Source of the DNA: Desemzia sp. RIT 804 | GTDB taxonomy: Bacteria; Bacillota; Bacilli; Lactobacillales; Carnobacteriaceae | Length of the DNA: 64,000 bases | Direction of reading: 5' to 3' | Assembly (NCBI RefSeq): GCF_016892605.1 | Contig: NZ_JAFEMV010000005.1 | Coordinates: 62,001 to 126,000, forward strand | Shown: one piece after another, positions 51,169-59,639 of the stretch | How the letters are laid out: every line of letters begins with the position of its first letter | How positions within the stretch are numbered: the first letter of the stretch is position 1 | Program-made: the position numbers and the translations under genes | Notes under the pieces: model-generated | What the model was told of the DNA's origin: nothing | The model's input: the letters and a program-made list of their open reading frames with translations, nothing else | Database searches by the model: none

Positions 51169-53082
51169 TTGGCAGAAACAACAGAGCAATATAGAAATAG
51201 AATCAATCAACTAAAAACGGATATTGAAAATGAACCGTATATTAAACAGATGCGTGAGAATATTGCTGAAGGTATCTCTACAACAGGTAACCGCCAAGCT
51301 GATATTGAAATCAGACAAGATATATTAGAAGATGATTTCGTAGCCGTACAGCAAGACGCAAGTTCAGCAAGTCCAAGCGGTGCAGAAGTGGCAGTTGCTC
51401 GTGCCGGATTCAATACTTTAGATGAAAGATTGACCACAAAAGAACAAGAAGTTAACGCACAGTTGGCACAAATAGCGATTAACCCCAAAACTTACGGCGC
51501 TATAGGGGATGGGAAATCCCATCCTTTATCTGATTACTTCCCCACGTTAGCAGACGCTAAATTTGTATATCCTTTTGTTACTTCGTTAAATGACGAAATT
51601 GACTATGCCGCGATTCAAAAAACTCTCAATATAGCTTTTGATAATAATTATAGGGTGGACATTTCAAAAGGTAATTTTTTAGTTAACAGACCAGTATTAA
51701 TTTATGGTGATAGTCATGATTACAGTGACAAATCTACTATTATAAGAGGTGTTGGTCGTGGGGTGACAAAAATTATAAAGACAACGAATTCAGTATTTTC
51801 AATTCTTGACAACAGCGCAGCGCCTTATAATGTTCATTCTCAAAATATAGATAGTGTTTTTGTGATAGTAAATGAGTTGACAAGAAACGGAACACCTATA
51901 ACAAACCCTTGGTCAAATGAGAGTGTGGCAAAAAAAGTATTTGTTGAGCATTTAACTGTTGAAGGTAGGGCCCCGTTAGAAGTCACTAATGGCATATATG
52001 CACTAGGTGTTATGTTTTGCAAGTTTTTTGAAATTGAGTATATAGGAACTACAAAAGCGTTTGTGACCAGAAGATACAATTGCTATTCGACTTATGCAAA
52101 TCAAGAATTAAAAACAATAAGTGCGGGATTTGAATTTTTAAGTGATATCGGTGGTAATACAACTATGCTTTTTGAGAATTGTCATTTAAACGGCTTGAAC
52201 GGCGTAGGGTATAACGTAAAAGGGAGAGCTACATTTATTAATTGTTCAATCGACGGCGGAGCATTAACTCCTTTTAAATTTAATAATAGTCATTCAATAT
52301 TGACTGCTTGCCATTTCGAAAGTCCTTTAGCGAGAGGTTTGATAGAAGCTGATAACTCTTCTTATATAATATTAGATGACTGTAATATGGAGATTCAAAG
52401 GACAGCCACTCCTTCATTCAAAGCCATTAATAACTCAAGAATATTTATAAGAAACGGGTCTTTGGGACTTGCTAACAGACCAGGGTTTCCAATTAAGACT
52501 CCTGGCCGATTATTAGATTCTGATAAAACAAGTCGTATTGTTTTGAATGAGTTGTCATTCAGAGAAGAAAGCTATGAAATAACTTCTCATTACAGTATAA
52601 GTGAATCGGAAAAAAAAGTATTAATCAATAGAAATAGACGAAGCACTCCTTATAATAAGTATATTTATTATGTGGGTAGTGCTGTAAATGAATCGAATTA
52701 CAGTAAGTTGTCTGTGGTAGACGAAAACGAAATGCTTAATTTAAGCGTAGATTCAAACAACGGAGCTTGGGCTATAGTGTTTAGAACACCAATTTCAATT
52801 GATGGTTATTCCAAGATCTATATGAGAGCTGATTTAGAATTTGCTAATGGCGGTAGTAATGCTTACGATGTATCGTTAGCGCTAATCAATACATTAACAC
52901 CAGATGGCACAGTGTCAAAAGGGACGCCGATAAATGCGCTTCGAAAAGACACTTGGTTTTATAACGCTGAAAATAAAGAATTCTATGTTGATGTTAATGA
53001 CGTTTATGGAACCTACTATGTGGAAGTTCGCCTTTCTAATGTATCCAAAACAAAAATAAAAGAATTATCACTATTAAAATAA
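51169..53082 (+). CDS. Beta-helix tail spike/receptor-binding protein
   Basis: 637 residues from TTG 51169 (AAAGGAGTTG upstream). A coiled-coil N-terminus for attachment (residues 1-100), then the pectate-lyase-like opening PKTYGAIGDGKSHPLSDYFP and repeated short strands (FENCHLNGLNGVGYNVKGRA; FINCSIDGG) of a right-handed beta helix, and a C-terminal beta domain. It likely binds or degrades a surface glycan. The host range role is inference. Confidence 0.82.
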   Translation: MAETTEQYRNRINQLKTDIENEPYIKQMRENIAEGISTTGNRQADIEIRQDILEDDFVAVQQDASSASPSGAEVAVARAGFNTLDERLTTKEQEVNAQLAQIAINPKTYGAIGDGKSHPLSDYFPTLADAKFVYPFVTSLNDEIDYAAIQKTLNIAFDNNYRVDISKGNFLVNRPVLIYGDSHDYSDKSTIIRGVGRGVTKIIKTTNSVFSILDNSAAPYNVHSQNIDSVFVIVNELTRNGTPITNPWSNESVAKKVFVEHLTVEGRAPLEVTNGIYALGVMFCKFFEIEYIGTTKAFVTRRYNCYSTYANQELKTISAGFEFLSDIGGNTTMLFENCHLNGLNGVGYNVKGRATFINCSIDGGALTPFKFNNSHSILTACHFESPLARGLIEADNSSYIILDDCNMEIQRTATPSFKAINNSRIFIRNGSLGLANRPGFPIKTPGRLLDSDKTSRIVLNELSFREESYEITSHYSISESEKKVLINRNRRSTPYNKYIYYVGSAVNESNYSKLSVVDENEMLNLSVDSNNGAWAIVFRTPISIDGYSKIYMRADLEFANGGSNAYDVSLALINTLTPDGTVSKGTPINALRKDTWFYNAENKEFYVDVNDVYGTYYVEVRLSNVSKTKIKELSLLK

Positions 53083-53102
53083 AACAAACGGAGGAATTTA
53101 AA

Positions 53103-53420
53103 ATGAACAACACAATGACAAATTTAGCACCAAACAGATTTTTCTTAGGAGTACCTCAGACAGATAAAATCCAAGTATATCAAGTATCTGCTGCTAGAAC
53201 AGCTATCGTTACTCAAGCTATATTAACCAATACAACTGGAGATGAAGCTAATTTGACGCTTACGGTAAACACTATTGATGTCTTAAAAAAATTCAAAGTA
53301 GCTTCAGGAGAAACTAAGGTTGTTGATTTACACATCGTACTAAATGAAGGTGATACAATTTCGCTTCAGCAAGAAACAAGTAATGCCATTAATGTAGCTT
53401 TAAATGGCTACGCTGGATAG
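53103..53420 (+). CDS. Small beta-sandwich tail accessory protein
   Basis: 105 residues with alternating beta strands (ARTAIVTQAILTNTTGDEAN; LHIVLNEGDTISLQQETSNA). Similar small proteins are found after receptor-binding genes in Gram-positive phages. AACGGAGGAA lies before the ATG. Precise role unknown. Confidence 0.65.
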   Translation: MNNTMTNLAPNRFFLGVPQTDKIQVYQVSAARTAIVTQAILTNTTGDEANLTLTVNTIDVLKKFKVASGETKVVDLHIVLNEGDTISLQQETSNAINVALNGYAG

Positions 53421-53456
53421 AATCAAACTATTGGATAGCGGAAAGGTGTGGATATA

Positions 53457-53645
53457 ATGAAGATATACACTGTTTATTTTTACTATAATCAGTGGTCTGA
53501 CTCCTACGAAACGGACAGGCTATATTTCACTTCTTATGAAAAAGCTAGAGAACACGAAAAGAACTTACTGAAAGAGAATAGCGTCTTGATTCAAGAAGAC
53601 GATAACCATGGTGTTATGTTCGAAGAAATAACCGTTATAAATTAG
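53457..53645 (+). CDS. 62-residue phage protein
   Basis: ATG 53457 with GGAAAGGTGTGG upstream. Tyr-rich alpha/beta (MKIYTVYFYYNQWSDSYETD; YFTSYEKAREHEKNLLKENS). It overlaps, in another frame, the open extension of the next coding region. Not recognised. Confidence 0.55.
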   Translation: MKIYTVYFYYNQWSDSYETDRLYFTSYEKAREHEKNLLKENSVLIQEDDNHGVMFEEITVIN

Positions 53646-53662
53646 AGCCGACTACTAACAAG

Positions 53663-54634
53663 TTGCAGTATACTGGGTGGTATTCTAGTAATAATCAGAA
53701 TTGCACAAACTATCGAAAAATCAAAGTTAGTCTTCCTTATTATCTTAATGGTAATGTTAACGTTTCTGGGATTGTCTTTTTTAACGAGGCAGGAACTCCT
53801 ATAGCGTCATACCAAGGAGACCAACAAACACCTGAAAAATATTTATTTATAGAAAAAGAAATAGAAGTTCCTGAGGGCGCTTCTTATTTTATTGCATCAC
53901 AATACAACGACGGGAATTTGATATCAAATAATCAGATATCCGTTGAATTAAAAGACGCTGTATATGACTTAAACAAGTTAGCGGGTGACCCAATAACTAG
54001 GCTTGATGTTTTGAATGTGGGCGACAGTTTAACCGAAGGAGATTACGGGAGCAACCCAGCTGGTACTAAAAATGTTAAACCGGAAAATTACCCTTATTTT
54101 CTACAAAAATATTTAGGCTGCAAAGTTAACAACAAAGGTAAATCGGGGTATACAGCCACTGCTTGGTGGGTAAATATGGCACAAACCATTGATTATACCC
54201 AGCATGACATTATGTTGATTATGCTCGGGACAAATGGAGGATTGACCGACACTTTACTTGAGGATACTACCATAACCGATGGGCAAACTTACCTTGACTA
54301 TGCCGATACTAATACTGGAGATTACTGCAAAATTATTGAACATGCTATGAATCAAAATAAAGCTCTACAAATCATATTACTGACACCACCACACGTTGGG
54401 GATATGAGACCTTTAAATAAAACCAATGCTCAGAATACTAAACCAGTTGTCTATAAAATTGCAGAGCGTTACAAGTTGCCAGTAATTGACATGGATAAAG
54501 CAGGTTTCAATGATTATAATCAATCATTCTTTCAACCCATCGATCAACTGCATTTTGGGTTAGAAGGTTATAAACGCATGGGAACTTATATAGGTAGTCA
54601 GGTTAAGTCTTTAGCAGGTTTTATTAAGATTTAA
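53663..54634 (+). CDS. SGNH hydrolase tail protein, probably truncated at the N-terminus
   Basis: 323 residues in the open frame from a TTG. A beta N-terminal domain (KIKVSLPYYLNGNVNVSGIV), then an SGNH hydrolase with GDSLTEG (Ser122), GTNGG (Asn) and DQLHFG (Asp/His), so the catalytic set is complete. It likely trims host wall glycans or their acyl groups. No ribosome site precedes the TTG; the frame stays open to 53606 and reads like protein (KLEPTTNKLQYTGWYSSNNQ). This suggests a lost 5' end. Confidence 0.72.
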   Translation: MQYTGWYSSNNQNCTNYRKIKVSLPYYLNGNVNVSGIVFFNEAGTPIASYQGDQQTPEKYLFIEKEIEVPEGASYFIASQYNDGNLISNNQISVELKDAVYDLNKLAGDPITRLDVLNVGDSLTEGDYGSNPAGTKNVKPENYPYFLQKYLGCKVNNKGKSGYTATAWWVNMAQTIDYTQHDIMLIMLGTNGGLTDTLLEDTTITDGQTYLDYADTNTGDYCKIIEHAMNQNKALQIILLTPPHVGDMRPLNKTNAQNTKPVVYKIAERYKLPVIDMDKAGFNDYNQSFFQPIDQLHFGLEGYKRMGTYIGSQVKSLAGFIKI

Positions 54635-54676
54635 AAATGTATATGTTTCAACTGCGCAGTAACTGAAAACAACCAA

Positions 54677-54706
54677 AGGTAGTCGAGAAATCGGCTGCCT
54701 TTTTAT
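54677..54706 (+). terminator. Terminator between tail and lysis genes
   Basis: AGGTAGTCGA-GAAA-TCGGCTGCCT followed by TTTTA. Confidence 0.7.
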
Positions 54707-54728
54707 ATTAAATGAAAGTTGGTGAGAA

Positions 54729-55142
54729 ATGAAGAAAATCAGGAGCTTTGTGTGGGAGCGTAGAAGCTCATTTATTTTTACAGTAGGTTCAATTGCCTAT
54801 GGGTTTTACCATTTTTTTAAGCCAAGAGTTATCAGTCATGCTGGAGCTTACGAGGCGCTCAATTTCATATTAGGTTTTCTAAGCGGTCGTTATTTTGGAC
54901 TGCTTTTTATTATGATCGCAACAGCTAAGTTGTACGGAATCATAACCGACAATACTCAATTAAGGCTCAGCTTATATTTTGCTTTACTTTTTTTATGGAT
55001 TCTTTTAGCAATAGGCTTTTTCATCTCGTTTATTCAAGGCAATGACAACGCTGCTTGGATCTATACTCTCATTATTGCTGGACTAAGCACAAATATTATC
55101 AGTGCTAAGCCAGCTTTAAATGGGAGGGAAATAGATGGATAA
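54729..55142 (+). CDS. Four-helix membrane protein of the lysis region
   Basis: 137 residues with about four membrane helices (SFIFTVGSIAYGFYHFF; GLLFIMIATAKLYGII; LYFALLFLWILLAIGFF; WIYTLIIAGLSTNII). It precedes the coiled-coil protein and holin and overlaps the next gene. It may modulate lysis or serve the lysogen. Family not recognised. Confidence 0.7.
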   Translation: MKKIRSFVWERRSSFIFTVGSIAYGFYHFFKPRVISHAGAYEALNFILGFLSGRYFGLLFIMIATAKLYGIITDNTQLRLSLYFALLFLWILLAIGFFISFIQGNDNAAWIYTLIIAGLSTNIISAKPALNGREIDG

Positions 55143-55539
55143 ATTTTTAGAAAATCTTCCTTCTATTTTAACTTTTTTTGGTTTGTATTTGACTGCTGTC
55201 CATGGACCAAAAGTATTGGCTAGAATTCAAGGTAGGCAAAAAAAAGAAGAGGTGAAGCTTGAAGGCGATAGCAACGCTGAAGTTATGTATGTCTCCAATA
55301 TGAGCGTGATTCTTGGTGAGTACAAAGAACAGGTCAGTGGCTTTAGAAATGAGCTGGAAAGCGTGAGAAAAGAATTTGCTGAATTTAAAAAAGCTCATAA
55401 GAAAGAAGTAGAGGAATATAAAACTAGCATTGTGTTTTTGGAAAGAGAAATTGAAATGCGTGACGACAGAATAGAAGAATTAGAATCAGAGATTTTAGAA
55501 AAAAATGGAATTATTGCCACTTTGAAAGGGGAGATTTAA
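55135..55539 (+). CDS. Membrane-anchored coiled-coil protein
   Basis: 134 residues. One N-terminal helix (LPSILTFFGLYLTAVHG), a basic stretch (RIQGRQKKEE), then a long coiled coil to the end (EIEMRDDRIEELESEILEKN). Such proteins sit beside holins in Gram-positive phages and may regulate lysis or act as a second holin. It starts 8 nt before the end of the previous gene. The holin ATG follows its stop directly. Confidence 0.7.
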   Translation: MDKFLENLPSILTFFGLYLTAVHGPKVLARIQGRQKKEEVKLEGDSNAEVMYVSNMSVILGEYKEQVSGFRNELESVRKEFAEFKKAHKKEVEEYKTSIVFLEREIEMRDDRIEELESEILEKNGIIATLKGEI

Positions 55540-55806
55540 ATGGAAACAATCATGAATGAAGCAGTAATAGCAGCAGGTATCTTATTACCTGTTATCACGA
55601 TCGTAATGCAAGCAGTTAAGCAGCTGGAGGTAGTCAATAACAAATACATGCCACTTATCTCAATGGCAACCGGAATCGCCGTGGGGGCTGTTTTGAGTAT
55701 CGTATTTGAACAAGATTTAGCATTGTACATCGTTGGCGGATTTTTAGCAGGTGCTGGAGCAAGTGGTTTGTATGATGGTTTGGCAGCAACGAAAGGAGAA
55801 AAATAA
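55540..55806 (+). CDS. Holin
   Basis: 88 residues with two to three membrane helices (AVIAAGILLPVITIVMQAV; PLISMATGIAVGAVLSIVF; YIVGGFLAGAGASGLYDGL) and a short charged C-terminus. Directly upstream of the endolysin by 2 nt. It would open the membrane at the timed end of the lytic cycle. Confidence 0.82.
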   Translation: METIMNEAVIAAGILLPVITIVMQAVKQLEVVNNKYMPLISMATGIAVGAVLSIVFEQDLALYIVGGFLAGAGASGLYDGLAATKGEK

Positions 55807-55808
55807 TA

Positions 55809-56888
55809 ATGGTATTACTAAAAAAACAAATCGTAAGCAACGCTTTAAAAAGTAAAGTAAGTTTCACCGGAACAAATGGACGCAAATTCATTACAGTCCA
55901 CCAAACAGGAAATACAAGCGTTGGAGCAAATGCACAAGCTCATGCTAACATTCAGACGAATGGGAACCCAAGAGCCGCTAGCTGGCATTATTCAGTTGAC
56001 GGAAAGCAAGCTATCCAATCGTTCGAAGATACTGCTCAATTGTGGCATTGTGGAGATGGTAGAGGTAACGGGAATCTAAATTCGATTGGTATTGAATTAT
56101 GTATTAATGCTGATGGAATTTACAAGAAGACACTCGAAAATGGCGCTGAGTTAGTTAAACAACTAATGGAAAAATACAATATTCCGATTGAGAATGTCCG
56201 CCAACATTTTAACTGGTCCGGAAAGAACTGTCCCGCTCAAATCCGAGCTAACAAAGACGGTATCGGCTGGAGCGATTTCTTGAATATGGTTAAAGGTCAA
56301 AAAGTCGAACCAATCCAAGAAGCTGCTAAACCAGTTCAAACTAAACCGTCTACAGGCTCCTATACCGGGAACAGCGTTGTGGATTATCTAAGCTCTATCG
56401 GAGTAGATAACTCTTATACTAATCGTGCTAAACTGGCCAAAGAACATGGTATCAGCAACTACTCTGGAACGGCTGCACAAAATGCTGAACTATTGAAAAT
56501 TATGCGTAATGAATCCACAGTTGAAGACGTATCTCGTGATAATGATACGCCCGACTACAAAGGCGCATCTGTAGTTGATTACCTGAATTATCTTGGAAAA
56601 GATAGCTCGTTCAATAATCGTAAAAAACTAGCAGATCAATACGGCGTTAAAAACTATACAGGTACAGCAAGTCAAAATACAGCCTTATTGAACGCAATGC
56701 AGAAAGCAGGAACAACTACTTCAAAACCTAAATCAAGCTATACCGGCAGCTCTCTAGTGGATTATTTGAAGACAATCAACGTTGACTCTAGTTTTGCAAA
56801 CCGCAAGAAGCTAGCGGCTCAATATGGAGTTGCAAATTATACTGGAACAGCTGCACAGAATAGCCAACTATTAAATAAGATGAGATAG
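55809..56888 (+). CDS. Endolysin: N-acetylmuramoyl-L-alanine amidase with three wall-binding repeats
   Basis: 359 residues. Amidase_2 domain (1-165) with zinc ligands in ITVHQTGN and RQHFNWSGKNCP, plus ASWHYSVDGKQAIQ. Three repeats of about 50 residues follow (SVVDYLSSIGVDNSYTNRAK; SVVDYLNYLGKDSSFNNRKK; SLVDYLKTINVDSSFANRKK), each ending YxGTAxQNxxLL, likely binding the cell wall. Linkers between them are Thr/Ser-rich. AAAGGAG lies before the ATG; a strong terminator follows. Confidence 0.9.
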   Translation: MVLLKKQIVSNALKSKVSFTGTNGRKFITVHQTGNTSVGANAQAHANIQTNGNPRAASWHYSVDGKQAIQSFEDTAQLWHCGDGRGNGNLNSIGIELCINADGIYKKTLENGAELVKQLMEKYNIPIENVRQHFNWSGKNCPAQIRANKDGIGWSDFLNMVKGQKVEPIQEAAKPVQTKPSTGSYTGNSVVDYLSSIGVDNSYTNRAKLAKEHGISNYSGTAAQNAELLKIMRNESTVEDVSRDNDTPDYKGASVVDYLNYLGKDSSFNNRKKLADQYGVKNYTGTASQNTALLNAMQKAGTTTSKPKSSYTGSSLVDYLKTINVDSSFANRKKLAAQYGVANYTGTAAQNSQLLNKMR

Positions 56889-56893
56889 ACATA

Positions 56894-56935
56894 GCAAAAG
56901 CCTCTAACTTAATTGTTAGGGGCTTTTTTTGTTTT
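56894..56935 (+). terminator. Terminator of the late operon
   Basis: AAAGCCTCTAAC-TTAATT-GTTAGGGGCTTT followed by a run of T. Confidence 0.9.
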
Positions 56936-56948
56936 GAAACTATTTTTC

Positions 56949-57128
56949 TTAACTCAGTTCTAACACTATCTTTTTACCGTCAAAAGAAGCCTTCATCTTG
57001 CGATTATCTGGGTTTATGCCTAATTCCGTTGCCCAAGCGGTAGGGATGCTTATACGATAGTTTTTAGCTGCTTTAGAAGCATTACCACCTACTTTGTTGA
57101 TCATTACGTTAATCTCTCTTTCTTCCAT
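56949..57128 (-). CDS. AbrB/MazE-like swapped-hairpin DNA-binding protein
   Basis: 59 residues: INVMINKVGGNASKAAKNYR then ISIPTAWATELGINPDNRKM and FDGKKIVLEL, the AbrB/SpoVT fold of antitoxins and transition regulators. ATG 57128 with AAGGAGG upstream. Second gene of the leftward operon after the endolysin. No recognisable toxin is next to it, so regulator is as likely as antitoxin. Confidence 0.72.
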   Translation of the reverse strand: MEEREINVMINKVGGNASKAAKNYRISIPTAWATELGINPDNRKMKASFDGKKIVLELS

Positions 57129-57179
57129 ATGTATATCCTCCTTGAAATACAGAGGGGATAAGCCCCTCTTATATTTTTA

Positions 57180-57419
57180 TTATACTGTAACAATTTCATC
57201 CACGTACTCTTTATTTTTTTTGATGAATTTATTTAATTGGGTTTCGTACATGAATTCATGAACTTCGCCATCTCTTATTTCTTCTAAAATGCTGTAAATC
57301 GCTTGAGAGTTTTTCTTTTTATTTTTTTTGAACCATTCCCAAACATCACCGTTATATCTAAAGCTTACTTCAGTTCTGCCAAATTGCATTTCCTTGATTA
57401 CCATTTGTATTTTATTCAT
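57180..57419 (-). CDS. 79-residue accessory protein of the lysogen
   Basis: Basic/acidic alpha/beta protein (MNKIQMVIKEMQFGRTEVSF; WEWFKKNKKKNSQAIYSILE). AAAAAGGAG precedes the ATG. It is the first gene of the leftward operon with promoter at 57460-57488. Not recognised. It could be a lysogen trait or the partner of the AbrB-like protein. Confidence 0.6.
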   Translation of the reverse strand: MNKIQMVIKEMQFGRTEVSFRYNGDVWEWFKKNKKKNSQAIYSILEEIRDGEVHEFMYETQLNKFIKKNKEYVDEIVTV

Positions 57420-57459
57420 ATTAACCGCTCCTTTTTGTCGTTTCCTTATCTCTATATAT

Positions 57460-57488
57460 AGTATATGTTATTGGTGTCCAATAGTCAA
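57460..57488 (-). promoter_or_regulatory. Strong leftward promoter with internal dyad
   Basis: On the minus strand: -35 TTGACT (57488-57483), 17-bp spacer, -10 TATACT (57465-57460). The spacer contains the perfect dyad ATTGG-TGT-CCAAT (57470-57482), a likely operator for autoregulation. Confidence 0.8.
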
Positions 57489-57629
57489 TAGATAAGTTGG
57501 TGTTTTTTTAAAAATAAAAAATAGCCCACCCAGAAGTGAGCTAAAAATTAATACAATTGATTCATTAAATAGTCCATCATGGTCATTGATTCATCTAAAC
57601 AGGATTTATTTTTTTGTAGATACACCCCA

Positions 57630-57641
57630 ACTACCATTCTA
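57630..57641 (+). other. attR core
   Basis: ACTACCATTCTA, identical to attL and in the same ComFA reading frame (Thr-Thr-Ile-Leu), continuing as GluArgGlyValThrPhe. Confidence 0.9.
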
Positions 57642-57875
57642 GAAAGAGGCGTAACCTTTAAAGATATCGATGTGTTGGTTTTGGGGGCTGAAGACCGAAC
57701 ATTTACAGAAGCCGCACTGGTACAGATTGCTGGGCGAGCAGGAAGACACAAAGATTATCCAAAAGGGGAAGTGTTGTTTTTTCATTATGGACAATCAAAG
57801 GAAATGAAACAAGCTCAAAAACAAATTCGGCAAATGAATAAATGGGCAATAGAAAGAGGATTGATCCAAAAATGA
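57630..57875 (+). pseudogene. comFA: comFA, 3' part
   Basis: Encodes the last 81 residues of ComFA from TTILERGVTFKDIDVLVLGA, including helicase motif VI in VQIAGRAGRH. Without the 5' part it has no start of its own. It ends at 57875 in an ATGA overlap with comFC. Joined to 19394-20506 it restores the full protein. Confidence 0.93.
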
Positions 57876-58570
57876 ATAGATGCTTGTGGTGTGGAAGGGA
57901 AGAAGTGCCGAGAATTCGTTTGATAGATATCATAGGACTGACAAAAGTTAAAGCGGAAACTCTTTGTAGACAGTGTAGAGAACAGTTAAATAGTTTGGAG
58001 AATCAAACGACTTGCAGAGGATGCGGAAGAAAATGGGACGGAGAAGACTTGTGTAAGGATTGTTTGCGCTGGAAAAAACTTTATCCTAATTATGATTTTC
58101 AAAATGAAGCACTATATGAATACAATGAATTGATGAAAGAATGGATGGAAGCTTACAAATTTAAAGGCGATTATCGTTTAGGAAAGATATTTGCTGAACC
58201 GTTAAAATCCAGGATAGAGGAGAAAAAAGGAAAATATTGGATCGTTGTACCAATTCCGATCAGCGAGAAAAGCACGTTCGCTAGAGGGTTTAATCAAGTG
58301 GAAGGGTTGCTGAATTTCGCCGACATTCCCTATAAAGAAGTATTGATTCATGTAGGAAAAGGAGAGAAACAATCTAGTAAAAATCGGAAACAACGGATGA
58401 CCAGTTCACAGCCTTTTGAAATCAAACCAGATAAATTAATAGAAATAAATCATCAGAATGTATTGTTGATAGACGATGTCTATACTACAGGAAGGACGCT
58501 TTTTCATGCAGCTGATTGTTTATTTTTGAATGGTGCTAATGAAATAAAGACTTTGACGATTGCGCGTTAA
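57872..58570 (+). CDS. comFC: ComFC, late-competence phosphoribosyltransferase-like protein
   Basis: 232 residues from ATG 57872. N-terminal zinc fingers (CLWCGREEVP ... CRQC ... CRGCGRKWDGEDLCKDC) and a phosphoribosyltransferase fold with VPIPISEKSTFARGFNQ and the PRPP loop VLLIDDVYTTGRT. It works with ComFA in uptake of transforming DNA. Its ribosome site AAAGAGGA and ATG overlap the comFA end. The prophage separates it from the comFA promoter, so in the lysogen it may be unexpressed or read from phage transcription. Confidence 0.92.
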   Translation: MNRCLWCGREEVPRIRLIDIIGLTKVKAETLCRQCREQLNSLENQTTCRGCGRKWDGEDLCKDCLRWKKLYPNYDFQNEALYEYNELMKEWMEAYKFKGDYRLGKIFAEPLKSRIEEKKGKYWIVVPIPISEKSTFARGFNQVEGLLNFADIPYKEVLIHVGKGEKQSSKNRKQRMTSSQPFEIKPDKLIEINHQNVLLIDDVYTTGRTLFHAADCLFLNGANEIKTLTIAR

Positions 58571-58832
58571 GAGGGATACAAAATCTTTTGACGATAAAAG
58601 AAATATCGCAATTGAAAAGTTTGCTTATTAAAACGCTATCTTTTATAATAACATTAAGCATTACATCATGTGAGTGGTCCATATGGTGTTGCGGTATCTG
58701 ATGATTAGAGGTGTTAAAACAGCAGAATCAGAACTACTTATAAGGAAGATAACTAGATTCATAAAAGAGTTCTGCTATTTAAACGAATCATTTAACTACC
58801 AAAAAGGTATCAGATGAAAGGGGAGACTGTTT
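58571..58832 (+). promoter_or_regulatory. hpf upstream region
   Basis: 262 nt without a gene. A hairpin pairs AGCAGAA (58720-58726) with TTCTGCT (58771-58777). AAAGGGGAG precedes hpf. Separate control of hpf, usual in stationary phase, is likely, but I cannot point to a secure promoter. Confidence 0.4.
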
Positions 58833-59390
58833 ATGATTAGATACAATGTCCGTGGAGAAAACATCGAGGTGACTGCTGCAATACGCAGTTATGTTGAGAA
58901 AAAAGTAAGTAAAATCGAAAAATACTTTAATGATGTGCCAGAAGCCACAGCTCATGTAAATTTAAAAACTTATTCTGATAAAACAGCTAAAGTAGAAGTT
59001 ACAATCCCAGTACCTTATATTGTGTTACGTGCAGAAGAGACCTCTCCAGATCTATATGGAAGTGTTGACTTGGTTGTAGACAAATTAGAAAGACAAATGC
59101 GCAAATACAAAACTAAAACGAACCGTAAAGGGCGCGAACAAGCTGCTCAACCAATTGATCCATTGATTGGAACTGACTTCGAGCATGCTGATGCAGAAGA
59201 AGTTGAAGAAGAGTTGCCAATCGTACGCACAAAACGTTTATCATTGAAACCAATGAACAGTGAAGAAGCAGTATTGCAAATGGATATGCTTGGACACGAC
59301 TTCTTTATTTTCGAGGATGCAGATACAAACGGAACAAGTATTGTTTACCGCAGAAATGACGGGAAATATGGATTGATTGAAACAGAATAG
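58833..59390 (+). CDS. hpf: Ribosome hibernation promoting factor, long form
   Basis: 185 residues, the long HPF of Firmicutes. The N-terminal domain (MIRYNVRGENIEVTAAIRSY ... EKYFNDVPEATAHVNLK) binds the 30S subunit; the C-terminal domain (RTKRLSLKPMNSEEAVLQMD, HDFFIFEDADTNGTSIVYRR) joins two ribosomes into 100S particles. The comF-hpf order is conserved. A strong terminator follows. Confidence 0.93.
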   Translation: MIRYNVRGENIEVTAAIRSYVEKKVSKIEKYFNDVPEATAHVNLKTYSDKTAKVEVTIPVPYIVLRAEETSPDLYGSVDLVVDKLERQMRKYKTKTNRKGREQAAQPIDPLIGTDFEHADAEEVEEELPIVRTKRLSLKPMNSEEAVLQMDMLGHDFFIFEDADTNGTSIVYRRNDGKYGLIETE

Positions 59391-59466
59391 GAATGTATTC
59401 TTTTTAACATTCTAAACGATAAATAAATTAAATGCAGGAACATCGTTCTTGCTGCATAAATAAAAA

Positions 59467-59516
59467 TCCCACAAGTATTTTACACGATTCAAGTAAAATA
59501 CTTGTGGGATTTTTTA
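59467..59516 (+). terminator. Terminator of hpf
   Basis: ATCCCACAAGTATTTTAC pairs perfectly with GTAAAATACTTGTGGGAT, then six T. Confidence 0.92.
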
Positions 59517-59639
59517 TGGTTTCAAAGATTGTTTATAAAACCTTACAGCTGAATTTTTCATAGTAAAACGTGGAAAAATGAGCTAGACTAAAGAAAGCAA
59601 AGATCAAACAGTTAAGAGACATAAGAAAGGTAGGAAGTG

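Larger units (their letters stand above)
20495..57641. mobile_element. Complete-looking temperate siphovirus prophage inserted in comFA
   Basis: About 37.1 kb bounded by the 12-bp direct repeat ACTACCATTCTA. It holds, in order, lysogeny, early replication, late regulation, packaging, head, tail, lysis and a short accessory operon. All key functions except a small terminase are recognisable, and none is visibly broken. Gene order and the HK97-type head plus long tape measure indicate a non-contractile long-tailed phage. With 800 residues of tape measure, the tail would be roughly 120 nm (using about 1.5 angstrom per residue). Confidence 0.95.

Noticed and set aside
56949-57419. Firm toxin-antitoxin call for the attR-proximal pair
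   Set aside because: The AbrB/MazE-like fold is visible, but the 79-residue partner shows no known toxin motif and is encoded first rather than after the antitoxin.
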